A DNA stretch of 64,000 nucleotides from an uncultured Lachnospiraceae bacterium (GCA_905234245.1 CAJOGN010000001.1:124001-188000); one strand, 5' to 3'; counted from the first letter of the stretch, positions 54,827-63,309 are shown. Notes: generated by a model not told the origin, from the letters alone. A program made the numbers and translations.

Positions 54827-57428
54827 TTATTTTTATCTTAATATAGTTAGCAAGACGATTAATATCGTCTTCTTTATTTTTTGTATCTATAATGTCTACT
54901 GGATACATATTAAACATGTTATTGTGCGTAATAAGGAATACTTGTTCACAATCAATCATATCTATGTATTTCTCCAGGATCATAATAAATTTCTCTCTAT
55001 TTACTGTATCCAGTGTACTATCTATCTCATCCAGTAATAAGATATTATACCTAGATATAGACTGATAAATTAGAGAGAATGACAATGCAAGAGATATGAA
55101 ACTTCTTTCTCCTTGTGATGCATAACAAACATCCTTAATCTTTGTCTCTTTTGTCACATAAGGAATTTTAAATTCATCTGCTGTAATATTAAAATCCTCA
55201 ATGAATAATTCACCTTCATAAATTATATCCAGGAGTTCATTTGTAATCTCTTGGATATTCTTTAAGTATACTTGAATATATAATAGAGGAATTCCTTCTT
55301 TAGAAGAAAGACTCCTCTTTACTAATTCCATTTCATCATAGGTAGAATTGTATCCAATAAGTTCTTTATTAAAAGATTCAAAGGATTTGATTCTATAATC
55401 ATTATCATTATAATCTTTCTTTAGTTTATTTAGCTTATAGGTAGACTGAAAGATATCTTGGTCAATAGAGGATTTTTCATATAATCTCTGTCCTAGAATA
55501 ACATAAGACTTATTTAATTCATCTACCTCAGCATCAATACTATCTTTTTTATCTATAGACTCTTTTAATTCTTCCAGGGATTCAATCTTTAATTTCAAAT
55601 CAGAGATTGATTTTGTTGTGGTATTAATAGACGCTGTAACAGAAGAATTCTCTTCTAGTATTTCATCAATTTCTTTCTGAATATCTTGAATTCTATTTTT
55701 AAAGTATTCAGTATTACCAATAGAAGATTTCACTAATTTTAGTTTATCTTTTAATTCTCCTAGCTTTGCTAAATCTGCTTCCTGAAGCTCATATTCTGTT
55801 ACTCTACTTAATTCATCATATAAGACTTCTTTATCATATAGAGATTTTAAATTCTCTATTCTATCAAAGATAGTCTTTACAGTAAATAGATTTTTTATAT
55901 TATCGGGAAGTTTATCAAGAAGAGACTTTTTAGATTTGATATAGTCTAAAATAGTATTGATATTCTGGTTTGCCATTTTAGTATACATGACAAATGTCTC
56001 ATCTTCCACGACTGTATCTGGAACTTCAGTTGCTAAGTCATAAATTTCATCATAGAATTTCATGACATCACATTTATATGGAGTTTTACAGTCTGGTTTT
56101 GGAATCTTATTATTCTTAGTTAATTGTGTAAATACAGCTTCACACATAGCCTGAAGTTTATTTCTACTAATCTTATCAGAATTATTTTTGACATAATCAT
56201 GAATATTAGATTTAGAGAGAATAAATGAGATAGCTTTCTTAATTGGTTCTTTTCCAAACTCATATGTAGTATACAAGATATCATTGCACTTATCTAATAA
56301 GACAATTAATTCTTCCAAGTCTTTCTTTGTATAGTTATATGATACCCCAGTAAGTCTACTCTCCTTATTTCTCAATTCAATCTGCTCTTTTAATTTCTTA
56401 ATTACATCTTCTAATTCCTTTACTTCAGAAGAGTTTTCAACTCTATATAACTCTTTCTCAATATCTTCCTTCTCTGCTATCAGTTTATCATATCTATTTA
56501 ATGAATATTCTCTTTTCTCTATATAAGAAGATAGATTAGATTCAAATACAGCTAGTTCCGTTTTCAGTTCCTGAATTCTATCTGTACAATCTTGTGATGT
56601 AATAGATTCATCACTCTTCTTAGATAATACTTTAATAATCTTAGCTTGCTCTCTAAGACTTTCATCTAGCTTTTCTTTCAATACTGACGGGGAATCATAT
56701 TTTTCAATCTCATAATTGATAATACTCATTTTATTATTTAATTGAGATATATAGGATTCTCCTTTTTCTATCTCTTCTTTTAATTCATCCTGTTCTTTCT
56801 TTAATTCATCTAAATCAGAGATAGAGAGTTTTTCAATTTTGTCTACTAGATGAGAAATGATAGATTTTACACTTCTCATCTTCTCACTGACTTTTTTATA
56901 GAATTTTAAGTATATATCAACTTCATCTAGAATCTTTCCCATAAAAGCTTTTCGCTCAGTTGTTTTATGGTCAATGAAGTTTGTTACATTACTACCTAAT
57001 CTTACTAGCTTTAAATAATCTTCTTCTATGTCTAATTCATTCTTTACGATTTCTTTAAAAGACCTTACATTTCCATTTGGATTAAGCTCTTCTCCATTTT
57101 TCTCAATATAGGATTTAGTTGTATGGGTTTCTTTAGAATGAGTATAATAATGCTTGATGATATACTTATTATCATAACTCTGATAATGAATCTCTTTATA
57201 CCCATCTTCTCCAATTATTACCAATGGATTATCACTTCTTACATCCAAATTACCATTAGAAGCAAATGGATGTAAGCAACTTAAAATACTAGTTTTACCT
57301 GATCCATTCTTTCCTGTGATTAGACATATTTTATTTTTCATATCAGAGAAGTCAATCTCGATTTCTCTTGTTTTTAATGCTGTATGTATATTAGAAAAAT
57401 TCTTTAGTTTAAAATATGTAATCTTCAC
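54822..57428 (-). CDS. SbcC/Rad50/gp46-like recombination ATPase
   Basis: This 868-aa SMC-type protein has Walker A LITGKNGSGKTSIL near residue 38, a long coiled coil with an apex near KIPKPDCKTPYKCD (two cysteines, but five residues apart, not the canonical CxxC zinc hook), then the ABC signature CYASQGERSFISLAL and Walker B YNILLLDEIDSTLD near the C-terminus. In T4 the gp46/gp47 complex degrades host DNA and resects ends for recombination-dependent replication. The partner nuclease is not in the window. Ribosome site is weak (aggagtgat). Confidence 0.88.
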   Translation of the reverse strand: MKITYFKLKNFSNIHTALKTREIEIDFSDMKNKICLITGKNGSGKTSILSCLHPFASNGNLDVRSDNPLVIIGEDGYKEIHYQSYDNKYIIKHYYTHSKETHTTKSYIEKNGEELNPNGNVRSFKEIVKNELDIEEDYLKLVRLGSNVTNFIDHKTTERKAFMGKILDEVDIYLKFYKKVSEKMRSVKSIISHLVDKIEKLSISDLDELKKEQDELKEEIEKGESYISQLNNKMSIINYEIEKYDSPSVLKEKLDESLREQAKIIKVLSKKSDESITSQDCTDRIQELKTELAVFESNLSSYIEKREYSLNRYDKLIAEKEDIEKELYRVENSSEVKELEDVIKKLKEQIELRNKESRLTGVSYNYTKKDLEELIVLLDKCNDILYTTYEFGKEPIKKAISFILSKSNIHDYVKNNSDKISRNKLQAMCEAVFTQLTKNNKIPKPDCKTPYKCDVMKFYDEIYDLATEVPDTVVEDETFVMYTKMANQNINTILDYIKSKKSLLDKLPDNIKNLFTVKTIFDRIENLKSLYDKEVLYDELSRVTEYELQEADLAKLGELKDKLKLVKSSIGNTEYFKNRIQDIQKEIDEILEENSSVTASINTTTKSISDLKLKIESLEELKESIDKKDSIDAEVDELNKSYVILGQRLYEKSSIDQDIFQSTYKLNKLKKDYNDNDYRIKSFESFNKELIGYNSTYDEMELVKRSLSSKEGIPLLYIQVYLKNIQEITNELLDIIYEGELFIEDFNITADEFKIPYVTKETKIKDVCYASQGERSFISLALSFSLIYQSISRYNILLLDEIDSTLDTVNREKFIMILEKYIDMIDCEQVFLITHNNMFNMYPVDIIDTKNKEDDINRLANYIKIKIK

Positions 57429-57654
57429 AATATCACTCCTGTATAGTTAATTGTGTTATGAATAAGTTTTTTCATATATTATTATTGATTTCCAAGTCTT
57501 ATAACGTAAACAGTTAGTTAAACAATGTATATTGCATACCTGACTTGCATAAATTGAGCAGCATCGTTGGTATATGGGGCAGTATTTTAGTTCGTGAATC
57601 TATTCCTTCGTTTTTTATTTTTTCTGTTGACCTCCTAAATTTGTTGTGTATATA

Positions 57655-57770
57655 GATTATAGCGGGGTATGTAATCGCTGCTCAATTTGAATACAATGCA
57701 TCGTCACGGTGCTGTAGATATGAAGTGGTAATGAGATGGGGACTCATTACCACTTCAATTTGTGCTTTTA
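57655..57770 (+). ncRNA. Candidate small RNA
   Basis: TTGACC at about 57627, 16 nt of spacer and TATATA form a sigma70-like promoter. Transcription would start near 57655 and end at the perfect terminator hairpin (gaagtggtaatgag with ctcattaccacttc). The roughly 110-nt product contains no ORF. No family is recognised. Confidence 0.4.
57719..57770 (+). terminator. Strong hairpin terminator
   Basis: A 14-bp perfect stem, gaagtggtaatgag with ctcattaccacttc, is followed by aatttgtgctttt. No ORF ends just before it, which points to an RNA gene upstream. Confidence 0.75.
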
Positions 57771-57777
57771 AGCTTAA

Positions 57778-57800
57778 TTTTTAATGATATATTATATATG
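57778..57800 (+). promoter_or_regulatory. Likely phage promoter
   Basis: tttttaatgatatattatat lies about 55 nt before 57854; near-identical to elements at 18089 and 54013. Confidence 0.6.
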
Positions 57801-57853
57801 TGCAATCTAATAAAAATAAATGATTGCAATATACACATAAAGGAGAATTAATT

Positions 57854-58084
57854 ATGTTACACGTTAGACCGGAGAATAAACTCGCTTCAAACTTTGTCGA
57901 GTACATTCTCGACTTCGGCAGACAGGTCGAAGCTTGCATCCGAGCGGAAGTTCCCTTCACTGTTGTTGATGACAACGGTAACGAGTTGTACCATTGTATT
58001 CCAGTAAGAGACTCTCTCCCGGCCGCTGATGATGATTCTGACGGCGACCCCATACCACTGGGTGTAGAAATCGGACTCTTCTAG
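57854..58084 (+). CDS. Unknown 76-aa acidic protein
   Basis: Not recognised. It starts MLHVRPENKLASNFVEYIL and has a beta segment VPFTVVDDNGNELYHCIPV and an acidic run (AADDDSDGDPIP). The ATG at 57854 follows aaggagaa. GC-rich codons compared with neighbours; own promoter. It is a candidate early protein, without evidence of target. Confidence 0.72.
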   Translation: MLHVRPENKLASNFVEYILDFGRQVEACIRAEVPFTVVDDNGNELYHCIPVRDSLPAADDDSDGDPIPLGVEIGLF

Positions 58085-58102
58085 TCAACCGTAAACTTAC
58101 AT

Positions 58103-58130
58103 AAAATATCAATATATTATACTAGTAAAT
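58103..58130 (+). promoter_or_regulatory. Likely phage promoter
   Basis: aaaatatcaatatattatac lies upstream of the region starting at 58151. Confidence 0.45.
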
Positions 58131-58150
58131 AAAAGGAGGTGAAATCATAT

Positions 58151-58292
58151 ATGGGTTTCCGTATATGATTCGGGTTTGTGCATGTCCCGCCCAAGATCAT
58201 GCACCCCTGCTGCGATTCCTGGCGTCAACTGATGGCCACAGTTGAAAGGCAGCAAATCACCATGCGGTAAGGAGACCGCGGCAGGGTAAAAA
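58151..58292 (+). other. GC-rich transcribed segment, possible leader peptides or small RNA
   Basis: After a strong aggaggtg site there is a very short frame (MGFRI, stop) whose stop overlaps the ATG of a 26-aa frame (MIRVCACPAQDHAPLLRFLA, ending in TDGHS). The block has a promoter upstream and a terminator downstream (58293-58331), so it is transcribed, but it may act as RNA. It is much more GC-rich than its surroundings. Confidence 0.4.
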
Positions 58293-58331
58293 AAGATCGG
58301 GGGCCTGAAATCGACCCCCTCTTTTTTTCTT
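58293..58331 (+). terminator. Rho-independent terminator
   Basis: atcgggggcctgaaatcgaccccct is followed by TTTTTTT; it may also act on the converging gene at 58335. Confidence 0.75.
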
Positions 58332-58334
58332 TTT

Positions 58335-59651
58335 TTATTGTAGTTTATAGATATCCTTAATAAGGTTATTGATGTATTCAACATTCAACATGATTAATAT
58401 TTTATATGTGAAGTATGTGTCACAATTTATGAAATTGATTCTATAATTATCTAAGTCAACTGTATAATCTTTTCCGTACTGTAATAACTTTCCTTGCTTT
58501 CTTACTCTTAGTTTGAAAAATTCCATGAGAGGAATTCCACGTTCTCTATGGAATTTAATTGTACTTCTGATACTATCATTAAAGAGACTGCCTATATCAA
58601 CAGAGTCATTCTTATCTTCCAGTCTACAAGATGGGGAAGCATATAGTTTCCACCCCATTGGAAGATCAATATCTTCTTGTGTTAGTACATCGGTAAAGAT
58701 TGGGATAATTCTACTATCCTCTGTATCAACTGTAATAACAGCATAGTCTTTAATCTTATCAGAGAATAAGTAATAGAAACCGGTAGAATAAAATTCACAT
58801 CTTACAGAGAAAGATATCTGGTATCTATCTGTTACTTGTCCAACCTTTTCACCATCATCTGTACTAAAATTAGTAATGGTTGTATCAATATTTACTGGAT
58901 AGTATCTATAAAATTCCTCTGTTCCAGAACTACCTTGTAGTTTATAGGTAATAGGATATTGAGAATTTCCGTTCATATAACGAAGGAATTGTTTAATACT
59001 ACCATCTTCATCATATAGTGGGAATCCACTAAATAGAGATATCTTCTTTAGTAACTCTAAATGTAAATAACTCTCAAGACAAGTCTTTAAGAAAAATGGT
59101 TTCTCAATAGCTACTGCATTTTGGAAATAGGATGCCCAGTTTATTTGCTGAATCAGTGTATTGAATATCAGAATAACATCAAAATTCATTACACTTCTAT
59201 TTAACTGATATTTTACAGCAACCTTAGTTCTATTATCTTGGAAGAAATCTTGGAGGTTTGTATCACCATGTTGCATATATAGATTATTTTGTCTTTCTAC
59301 TAATGGAGTTCCATTTAAAAATCTATTATTATCATTCCAATCAATTCTAGGTCTAATCACAAACATTGGAGGAGATTTCTTTAAGAATTCTTTTGGTGTA
59401 CTCCTCATTTGTTGATGAGCTATCTTAGAATTTACATGAATCGTTTTGAATAGATTCTCTGGAAATAAATTCAGTAACCAGTTTTCGATAAATGCAGTGA
59501 CATTTCCGAATGTATGTGCAGCAGAGCATTGGCACTGGATAAAATGTACCGGATGCCCATAGATTCTTTCATATGCCTCAATAGGAGAAATGTTTTCATA
59601 CAACGGACGCTTTTTCTCATAAAATTCCCTATCCGTATATATACAGGACAT
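58335..59651 (-). CDS. Probable virion protein, 438 aa
   Basis: Not recognised by family. It is beta-rich in the second half (RYYPVNIDTTITNFSTDDGE; YQISFSVRCEFYSTGFYYLF; DYAVITVDTEDSRIIPIF) with an N-terminal domain rich in aromatic residues (HFIQCQCSAAHTFGNVTAFI). Its style resembles phage tail or baseplate components and the 1100-aa protein at 10136. The ATG at 59651 follows aaaggag; an upstream ATG has none. Confidence 0.68.
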   Translation of the reverse strand: MSCIYTDREFYEKKRPLYENISPIEAYERIYGHPVHFIQCQCSAAHTFGNVTAFIENWLLNLFPENLFKTIHVNSKIAHQQMRSTPKEFLKKSPPMFVIRPRIDWNDNNRFLNGTPLVERQNNLYMQHGDTNLQDFFQDNRTKVAVKYQLNRSVMNFDVILIFNTLIQQINWASYFQNAVAIEKPFFLKTCLESYLHLELLKKISLFSGFPLYDEDGSIKQFLRYMNGNSQYPITYKLQGSSGTEEFYRYYPVNIDTTITNFSTDDGEKVGQVTDRYQISFSVRCEFYSTGFYYLFSDKIKDYAVITVDTEDSRIIPIFTDVLTQEDIDLPMGWKLYASPSCRLEDKNDSVDIGSLFNDSIRSTIKFHRERGIPLMEFFKLRVRKQGKLLQYGKDYTVDLDNYRINFINCDTYFTYKILIMLNVEYINNLIKDIYKLQ

Positions 59652-59713
59652 GCACTCATCTCCTTTCGTGTTATTCAAGCTTAAGATATTGTTTCATAGG
59701 GGAATTTCTATCA

Positions 59714-59740
59714 TTTTTTAATTAATATATTATATCTGTA
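59714..59740 (+). promoter_or_regulatory. Likely phage promoter
   Basis: tttttaattaatatattata lies about 30 nt before 59766. Confidence 0.55.
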
Positions 59741-59765
59741 TACCAAAGAAAGGAGTGTAAAATTC

Positions 59766-59915
59766 ATGAACGGTAATCTTGTAACGATGTCTTTCAACTG
59801 CATCAAGTATCTATTCCTAATCTGCATTTATATCGGATTGATATCCCTATTCATCGAGGACGTTAGAACGTACGCGTCTATTACTCTCGGCGCCATCACT
59901 AGTCTATTTAAATGA
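59766..59915 (+). CDS. Unknown 49-aa membrane protein
   Basis: The frame starts MNGNLVTMSFNCIKYLFLIC and has one membrane segment (YLFLICIYIGLISLFI) followed by a short soluble end. aaaggag is well placed and the next gene starts 16 nt after its stop. Not recognised. Confidence 0.65.
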   Translation: MNGNLVTMSFNCIKYLFLICIYIGLISLFIEDVRTYASITLGAITSLFK

Positions 59916-59930
59916 GGAGGATTAAAAACT

Positions 59931-60722
59931 ATGGGTAAGAAAGCAGAAAAACGAGCACAGCTTAGAGAAGAGCAAAAAATTATCGTTGCTCTGAAGAAAG
60001 AAGAGAGAAGACAAGCAAAGCTTGACCGGCATGAAGGATACAATGTAACCAACAAGGTATTCATGTCGAATAAGTTCTTACGGAATCTTTATCAGGAGAA
60101 GAAGAACGATATGATTATCGGTGGAGCACATGAAAGATTCTGTAAGTATATCTGTGTTGGTATCGGGCTTCCTGAGGTTACTCCTTCGCAGGAACAGTGT
60201 CAGCAGATTGATACTATACTGAAGAAACACAATATGACCTCTATATTCTCTGATTTCGTCAGAGATAAGCAGGGTGATACTAATGTGAATATGAGAATTC
60301 TGAATGGATTCTATCTTATTCTCCTTGGTGGTAATTGGAATATTACCAAGGATTCTCATCCCGGGATTCAGCGACTCATCAGGGTTCAGAAGATTGGTAA
60401 GCATGACTTCGAACGGTGGATTTCCACTGCAGTAAATAAGACTTTCCCGAAAGAAGTTCTGGATGAACTCATGTTGGTTTTCAAGACTGAGAGAGAACTT
60501 CAAGTAGAGAAGATGAAGTACAGAAATCCTACTGTTCTGAATAAGTCCCCTATCGCAATTCAGGCTTATTGCCAGAAGAATAATCTTGAATATGTGAATA
60601 TCAGGACGAAGTTCGATACCTACCGTATTAATGCGAAAGACCTTTTCAAAGGAGGTCCATTTGAGAATGTTGGACTGAGTCATCTTAAGAATGTGGATGA
60701 TGATGGTACCATAATTCTCTAA
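59931..60722 (+). CDS. Unknown 263-aa basic protein
   Basis: Not recognised. The first 45 residues are extremely lysine/arginine/glutamate-rich (KKAEKRAQLREEQKIIVALK), a probable coiled-coil or nucleic-acid-binding arm, followed by a helical domain (RFCKYICVGIGLPEVTPSQE) and a C-terminal part ending NVDDDGTIIL. Ribosome site ggagga. It shares a transcript with the small membrane gene upstream. Confidence 0.7.
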   Translation: MGKKAEKRAQLREEQKIIVALKKEERRQAKLDRHEGYNVTNKVFMSNKFLRNLYQEKKNDMIIGGAHERFCKYICVGIGLPEVTPSQEQCQQIDTILKKHNMTSIFSDFVRDKQGDTNVNMRILNGFYLILLGGNWNITKDSHPGIQRLIRVQKIGKHDFERWISTAVNKTFPKEVLDELMLVFKTERELQVEKMKYRNPTVLNKSPIAIQAYCQKNNLEYVNIRTKFDTYRINAKDLFKGGPFENVGLSHLKNVDDDGTIIL

Positions 60723-60732
60723 GAAAAAAAGA

Positions 60733-60770
60733 AAAGAAGATAAGTGAATTTCACTTATCTTCTTTTTTTA
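60733..60770. terminator. Bidirectional terminator
   Basis: agaagataagtgaaa-type stem: gaagataagtgaa with ttcacttatcttc and T runs, between converging genes. Confidence 0.9.
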
Positions 60771-62518
60771 TTACATTAGCATATCCTCCACATCAATCTG
60801 GGAAGATTTAATATTAGATACATGGAATTTTTTCATACCCATCTTAAGAAGGGTAGTAGCAGGTTTAGAACATCCTAATCCGATATTTAAAATACCTAGT
60901 TTATAATTCATCTCACCTGCACAGATATTACAAATCTTATCTCCTTTACAGTACATAGGAGTTCTCAGTTTTACTTTCTTTCCCATATACTTAGGCATTA
61001 CCTCAGGAGTTAAACAGACGTACTTATTACCCTCTACAATATATCTGAATTCAAAATCTCTGGCCGTTTTATTTGTAATCATAACTTCAATTGTCTTTGG
61101 AGAATGACAATCAGAACCATGCTCATCTAATACCTCAGATTGCATGGATGCAAGTAATTGCTTTGAGAGATAGCCAGCTTCTTGAGTTGGTGTTGATACA
61201 TCAGACTATATCTTCAATCATAATGATTGCCTACTATTTCGGTTTATTTCAACCTACATTTCGCTCTATAATTGAGCCTACTCGGTTATACTCATTTACG
61301 AGTATCCTTTCCCTAGTCGTTGAACCCTACTCTTATAATAAGAGCATTAGCTGCTGATTGCATCTTAATGATGGTTTCCAGCAATTTAGTAGGTTTAATG
61401 TCAGCACTCATTCTACCGACAGCTTTCATATAATCCCGAGTTTCATCGGGCACAGACTATATCTTCATCTTGTGATAAGATGGGTGGCGCTACGGAATGA
61501 AGAATTTCGCTTCAATCCTCTTTTGTATATGAATACAATGTTAGTCGTTACACCTTCTTTTTATTATAAAAAGCTTGGCACGGTATTGCCTTATCCTGTA
61601 ATAGGATTTAGGTTCTCTTACCACCTTATACTTTACGTATTAGTTGACCGTTAGCCTATAATAATATAGACACCTGATATGTATCAGTTCACCACCAGTT
61701 CATATAATATTTCTATTATATGCCCCAAGCTTACTTTTAGGGTAGTCACCTGCAATGACAGCATTACCAAAAGAATGAATATCTTCTTTTCTAATACCAT
61801 CCATGAAGGAAGATTGGACTATCTCAAATTTACCGGTACTGTTATTCATTGTAGCACCTTTGAAGAGATTCATATTTTTGTAGTTACCGTAGTTACCACG
61901 AGCTTCAGAATCATATAGGTCTAGACCTGGGTCTCCCTTTAATTCATCTTTCGCCATTTTCATTAATTCTTTTTCGATTCTCTCAGATGTTACAATGTCT
62001 CCATCCTTTAGTTCTTTATCATATTTTTTGAATAGCTCTGCTTTTTTCTTCTGGACAGATGCTGGGGTTTTAATTGTATTCATAGTAAAGGAAGCACATA
62101 TGACAGGATGTAATTGCATACCAAGATTATCTCTATAATCCACATAGTCATAAAATTGGTCTACTGTCATCCTATCTTCTACTAGTGCTTTTGCTAGCAA
62201 TGCTTCATTCTTTTGTCCAGCACCTTTTGTAAGAGGTTCATTTACATATCCTAGTATATCTTGTAGACCAATTCGTTCTACGATATACTTATTGTAAATA
62301 AACCTTCCCACTGTAGTATTTGTCTTTTCTTTTACGAAATACTCTCCAGGATTTAATACCATCTCATCGGTTGTATTGAATTTACTCGTAGGTTTATTTT
62401 TTATAGCAGTTTTTGGATCCACAGTATCTCCAAATAAATCAACCAACGTGGAGAATGTTAAATCATCTGGTGTTAAAGACAATAAGTATTTCTTTTGAGC
62501 TTCAGTTATCATAGCCAT
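60771..62518 (-). CDS. Second RNA polymerase beta-prime C-terminal gene; two introns
   Basis: Exons 62518-61715, 61436-61415 and 61201-60771 (minus) join to 418 aa. Family motifs: NTTVGRFIYNKYIVERIG, PGLDLYDSEARGNYGNYKNM, KFEIVQSSFMDGIRKEDIHS, then YPKSKLGAYN-GLYESCR-YVSTPTQEAGYLSK across two splices, the trigger-loop region, and a zinc-type CKGDKICNICAGEM. This is clearly different from the beta-prime gene at 14596, so the phage has two polymerases, as in jumbo phages with virion and non-virion enzymes; which is which cannot be told. The middle exon is 22 nt. The 5' end of intron A has no convincing U.G P1. Confidence 0.82.
61202..61414 (-). ncRNA. Group I intron B of the second beta-prime gene
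   Basis: TGTCGGT pairs with GCTGACA, ending in U.G, just before ttaaacctactaaattgctgg. Standard core (cagcagctaatg, ggttcaacgactaggg) and a long arm shared with the intron at 50525. It ends directly at gaagatatagtctg; the 3' end may be 61202 or 61199. Confidence 0.82.
61437..61714 (-). ncRNA. Group I intron A of the second beta-prime gene, divergent
   Basis: The core is unlike the others: ataccgtgccaagct, then aaggtgtaacgactaac, a long P7-P9 arm and gaagatatagtctg with a cccgatgaaactcggg hairpin. It resembles T4 td in the cccgtgctaa block. Upstream, catataat with attatatg forms a perfect hairpin at the exon end. Boundaries come from frame and protein continuity. Confidence 0.65.
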
Positions 62519-62595
62519 TTCATCAATCTAACCTCCTATCCAGTACTTACTTTATTATTATGTTTTTTAGCTGTTTTTACATATATACAGAGAAT

Positions 62596-62615
62596 TTTTG
62601 CTTATATACTATACA
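62596..62615 (+). promoter_or_regulatory. Likely phage promoter, TTATATACTATA type
   Basis: tttgcttatatactatacaa lies upstream of the inverted repeat at 62665 and the gene at 62735. Confidence 0.5.
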
Positions 62616-62663
62616 AGTGCATAGAAAGAGAAGGTGATGAAAATGTTTCATAAGGTTGAGAGG

Positions 62664-62701
62664 TGAGCATATATGGTGTCGTAGTCCATATATGCTCACA
62701 C
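62664..62701 (+). repeat. Perfect 14-bp inverted repeat in a leader
   Basis: gtgagcatatatgg pairs with ccatatatgctcac across a 9-nt loop. No T run follows. It may be a leader RNA structure or an operator for the gene at 62735. A 9-codon frame (MKMFHKVER) with a gaaggtgatg site just precedes it. Confidence 0.55.
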
Positions 62702-62734
62702 AAAACTCATACTACTAGAAATCAGGTGATAAGG

Positions 62735-62902
62735 ATGTCAATGACTGAACTACGAGAGCTCATCTCAGTTTACCGCAATACTTTACAACGGTATGGGGTC
62801 AAGGACTCTGACGTATTTACCCTCGCTCAGAAAGACCCACGCTGGATTCCGGTGCTACAGATGAGAAACGCTATAGCTCTTAACATGCCATCAGTATGTT
62901 AA
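62735..62902 (+). CDS. Unknown 55-aa protein
   Basis: Not recognised. It starts MSMTELRELISVYRNTLQRY, then a helical stretch with AQKDPRWIPVLQMRNAIAL. A weak ataagg ribosome site precedes it. The leader has the perfect inverted repeat above, so expression may be controlled by RNA structure. Confidence 0.6.
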   Translation: MSMTELRELISVYRNTLQRYGVKDSDVFTLAQKDPRWIPVLQMRNAIALNMPSVC

Positions 62903-62956
62903 ACTATGGTGAATCCAAAAAAGTAATACAAGGTAAATGAGATGCAACCTAATTAT

Positions 62957-62976
62957 CTAGTATTACATTCTTGTTA
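62957..62976 (+). repeat. Direct repeat unit 1
   Basis: ctagtattacattcttgtta, repeated with one change at 63919-63938; both lie upstream of promoter-like elements. Confidence 0.6.
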
Positions 62977-62994
62977 TAGATAAAATTTAATATA

Positions 62995-63016
62995 AAAATA
63001 ATTATATACTATATAC
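62995..63016 (+). promoter_or_regulatory. Likely phage promoter, TTATATACTATA type
   Basis: aaataattatatactatata lies about 30 nt before the start at 63046. Confidence 0.55.
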
Positions 63017-63045
63017 TTGAAAATAATTTATGGAGGTATGTAACC

Positions 63046-63309
63046 ATGAAAAATAAACTTCAGAGATATTTCAAAATCAAGAATGTGACTTCAGTATGCG
63101 GTGGCTGCATCGTAGCAAGAGCGGTAACAAACAATACAGACTCTGTTGCAAAGGGTCTGGTTGCTGGTACTGCAGCTGGCGTCGGTTTCTCTTTAATCGG
63201 AGGAGCCATCCTGGTTAGAAAAACTGATAAAATCATGGAAAAGGATGGATATACAAAAGTCGGTGATAGTCAATATGAAAAGGTTATCCGTGTGGATTTC
63301 AAAGGGTAA
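63046..63309 (+). CDS. Small membrane protein with glycine zipper
   Basis: This 87-aa protein has a glycine- and alanine-rich hydrophobic segment at about residues 37-60 (GLVAGTAAGVGFSLIGGAIL) between charged ends, typical of a glycine-zipper membrane protein. Ribosome site tggaggt. Own promoter and terminator. Composition recalls the protein at 3716 (GQIIGASIGAVVY); function unknown. Confidence 0.72.
   Translation: MKNKLQRYFKIKNVTSVCGGCIVARAVTNNTDSVAKGLVAGTAAGVGFSLIGGAILVRKTDKIMEKDGYTKVGDSQYEKVIRVDFKG

Larger units (their letters stand above)
57429..57853 (+). promoter_or_regulatory. Gene-free region with structured RNA candidate and promoters
   Basis: The 425 bases between the divergent SbcC-like gene and the gene at 57854 hold no convincing ORF. 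They contain an inverted repeat (aaattgagcagc at 57551-57562 against gctgctcaattt at 57677-57688), a sigma70-like promoter candidate near 57627, a strong terminator at 57719-57770 and a phage promoter at 57778. A small RNA is proposed separately. Confidence 0.5.

Noticed and set aside
58145-58384. Minus-strand frame of 79 aa
   Set aside because: It crosses a terminator and overlaps the end of the virion-like gene without a ribosome site.
61358-61918. Plus-strand frames near 61.4-61.9 kb
   Set aside because: They run antisense through the introns and exons of the second beta-prime gene and have no start signals.
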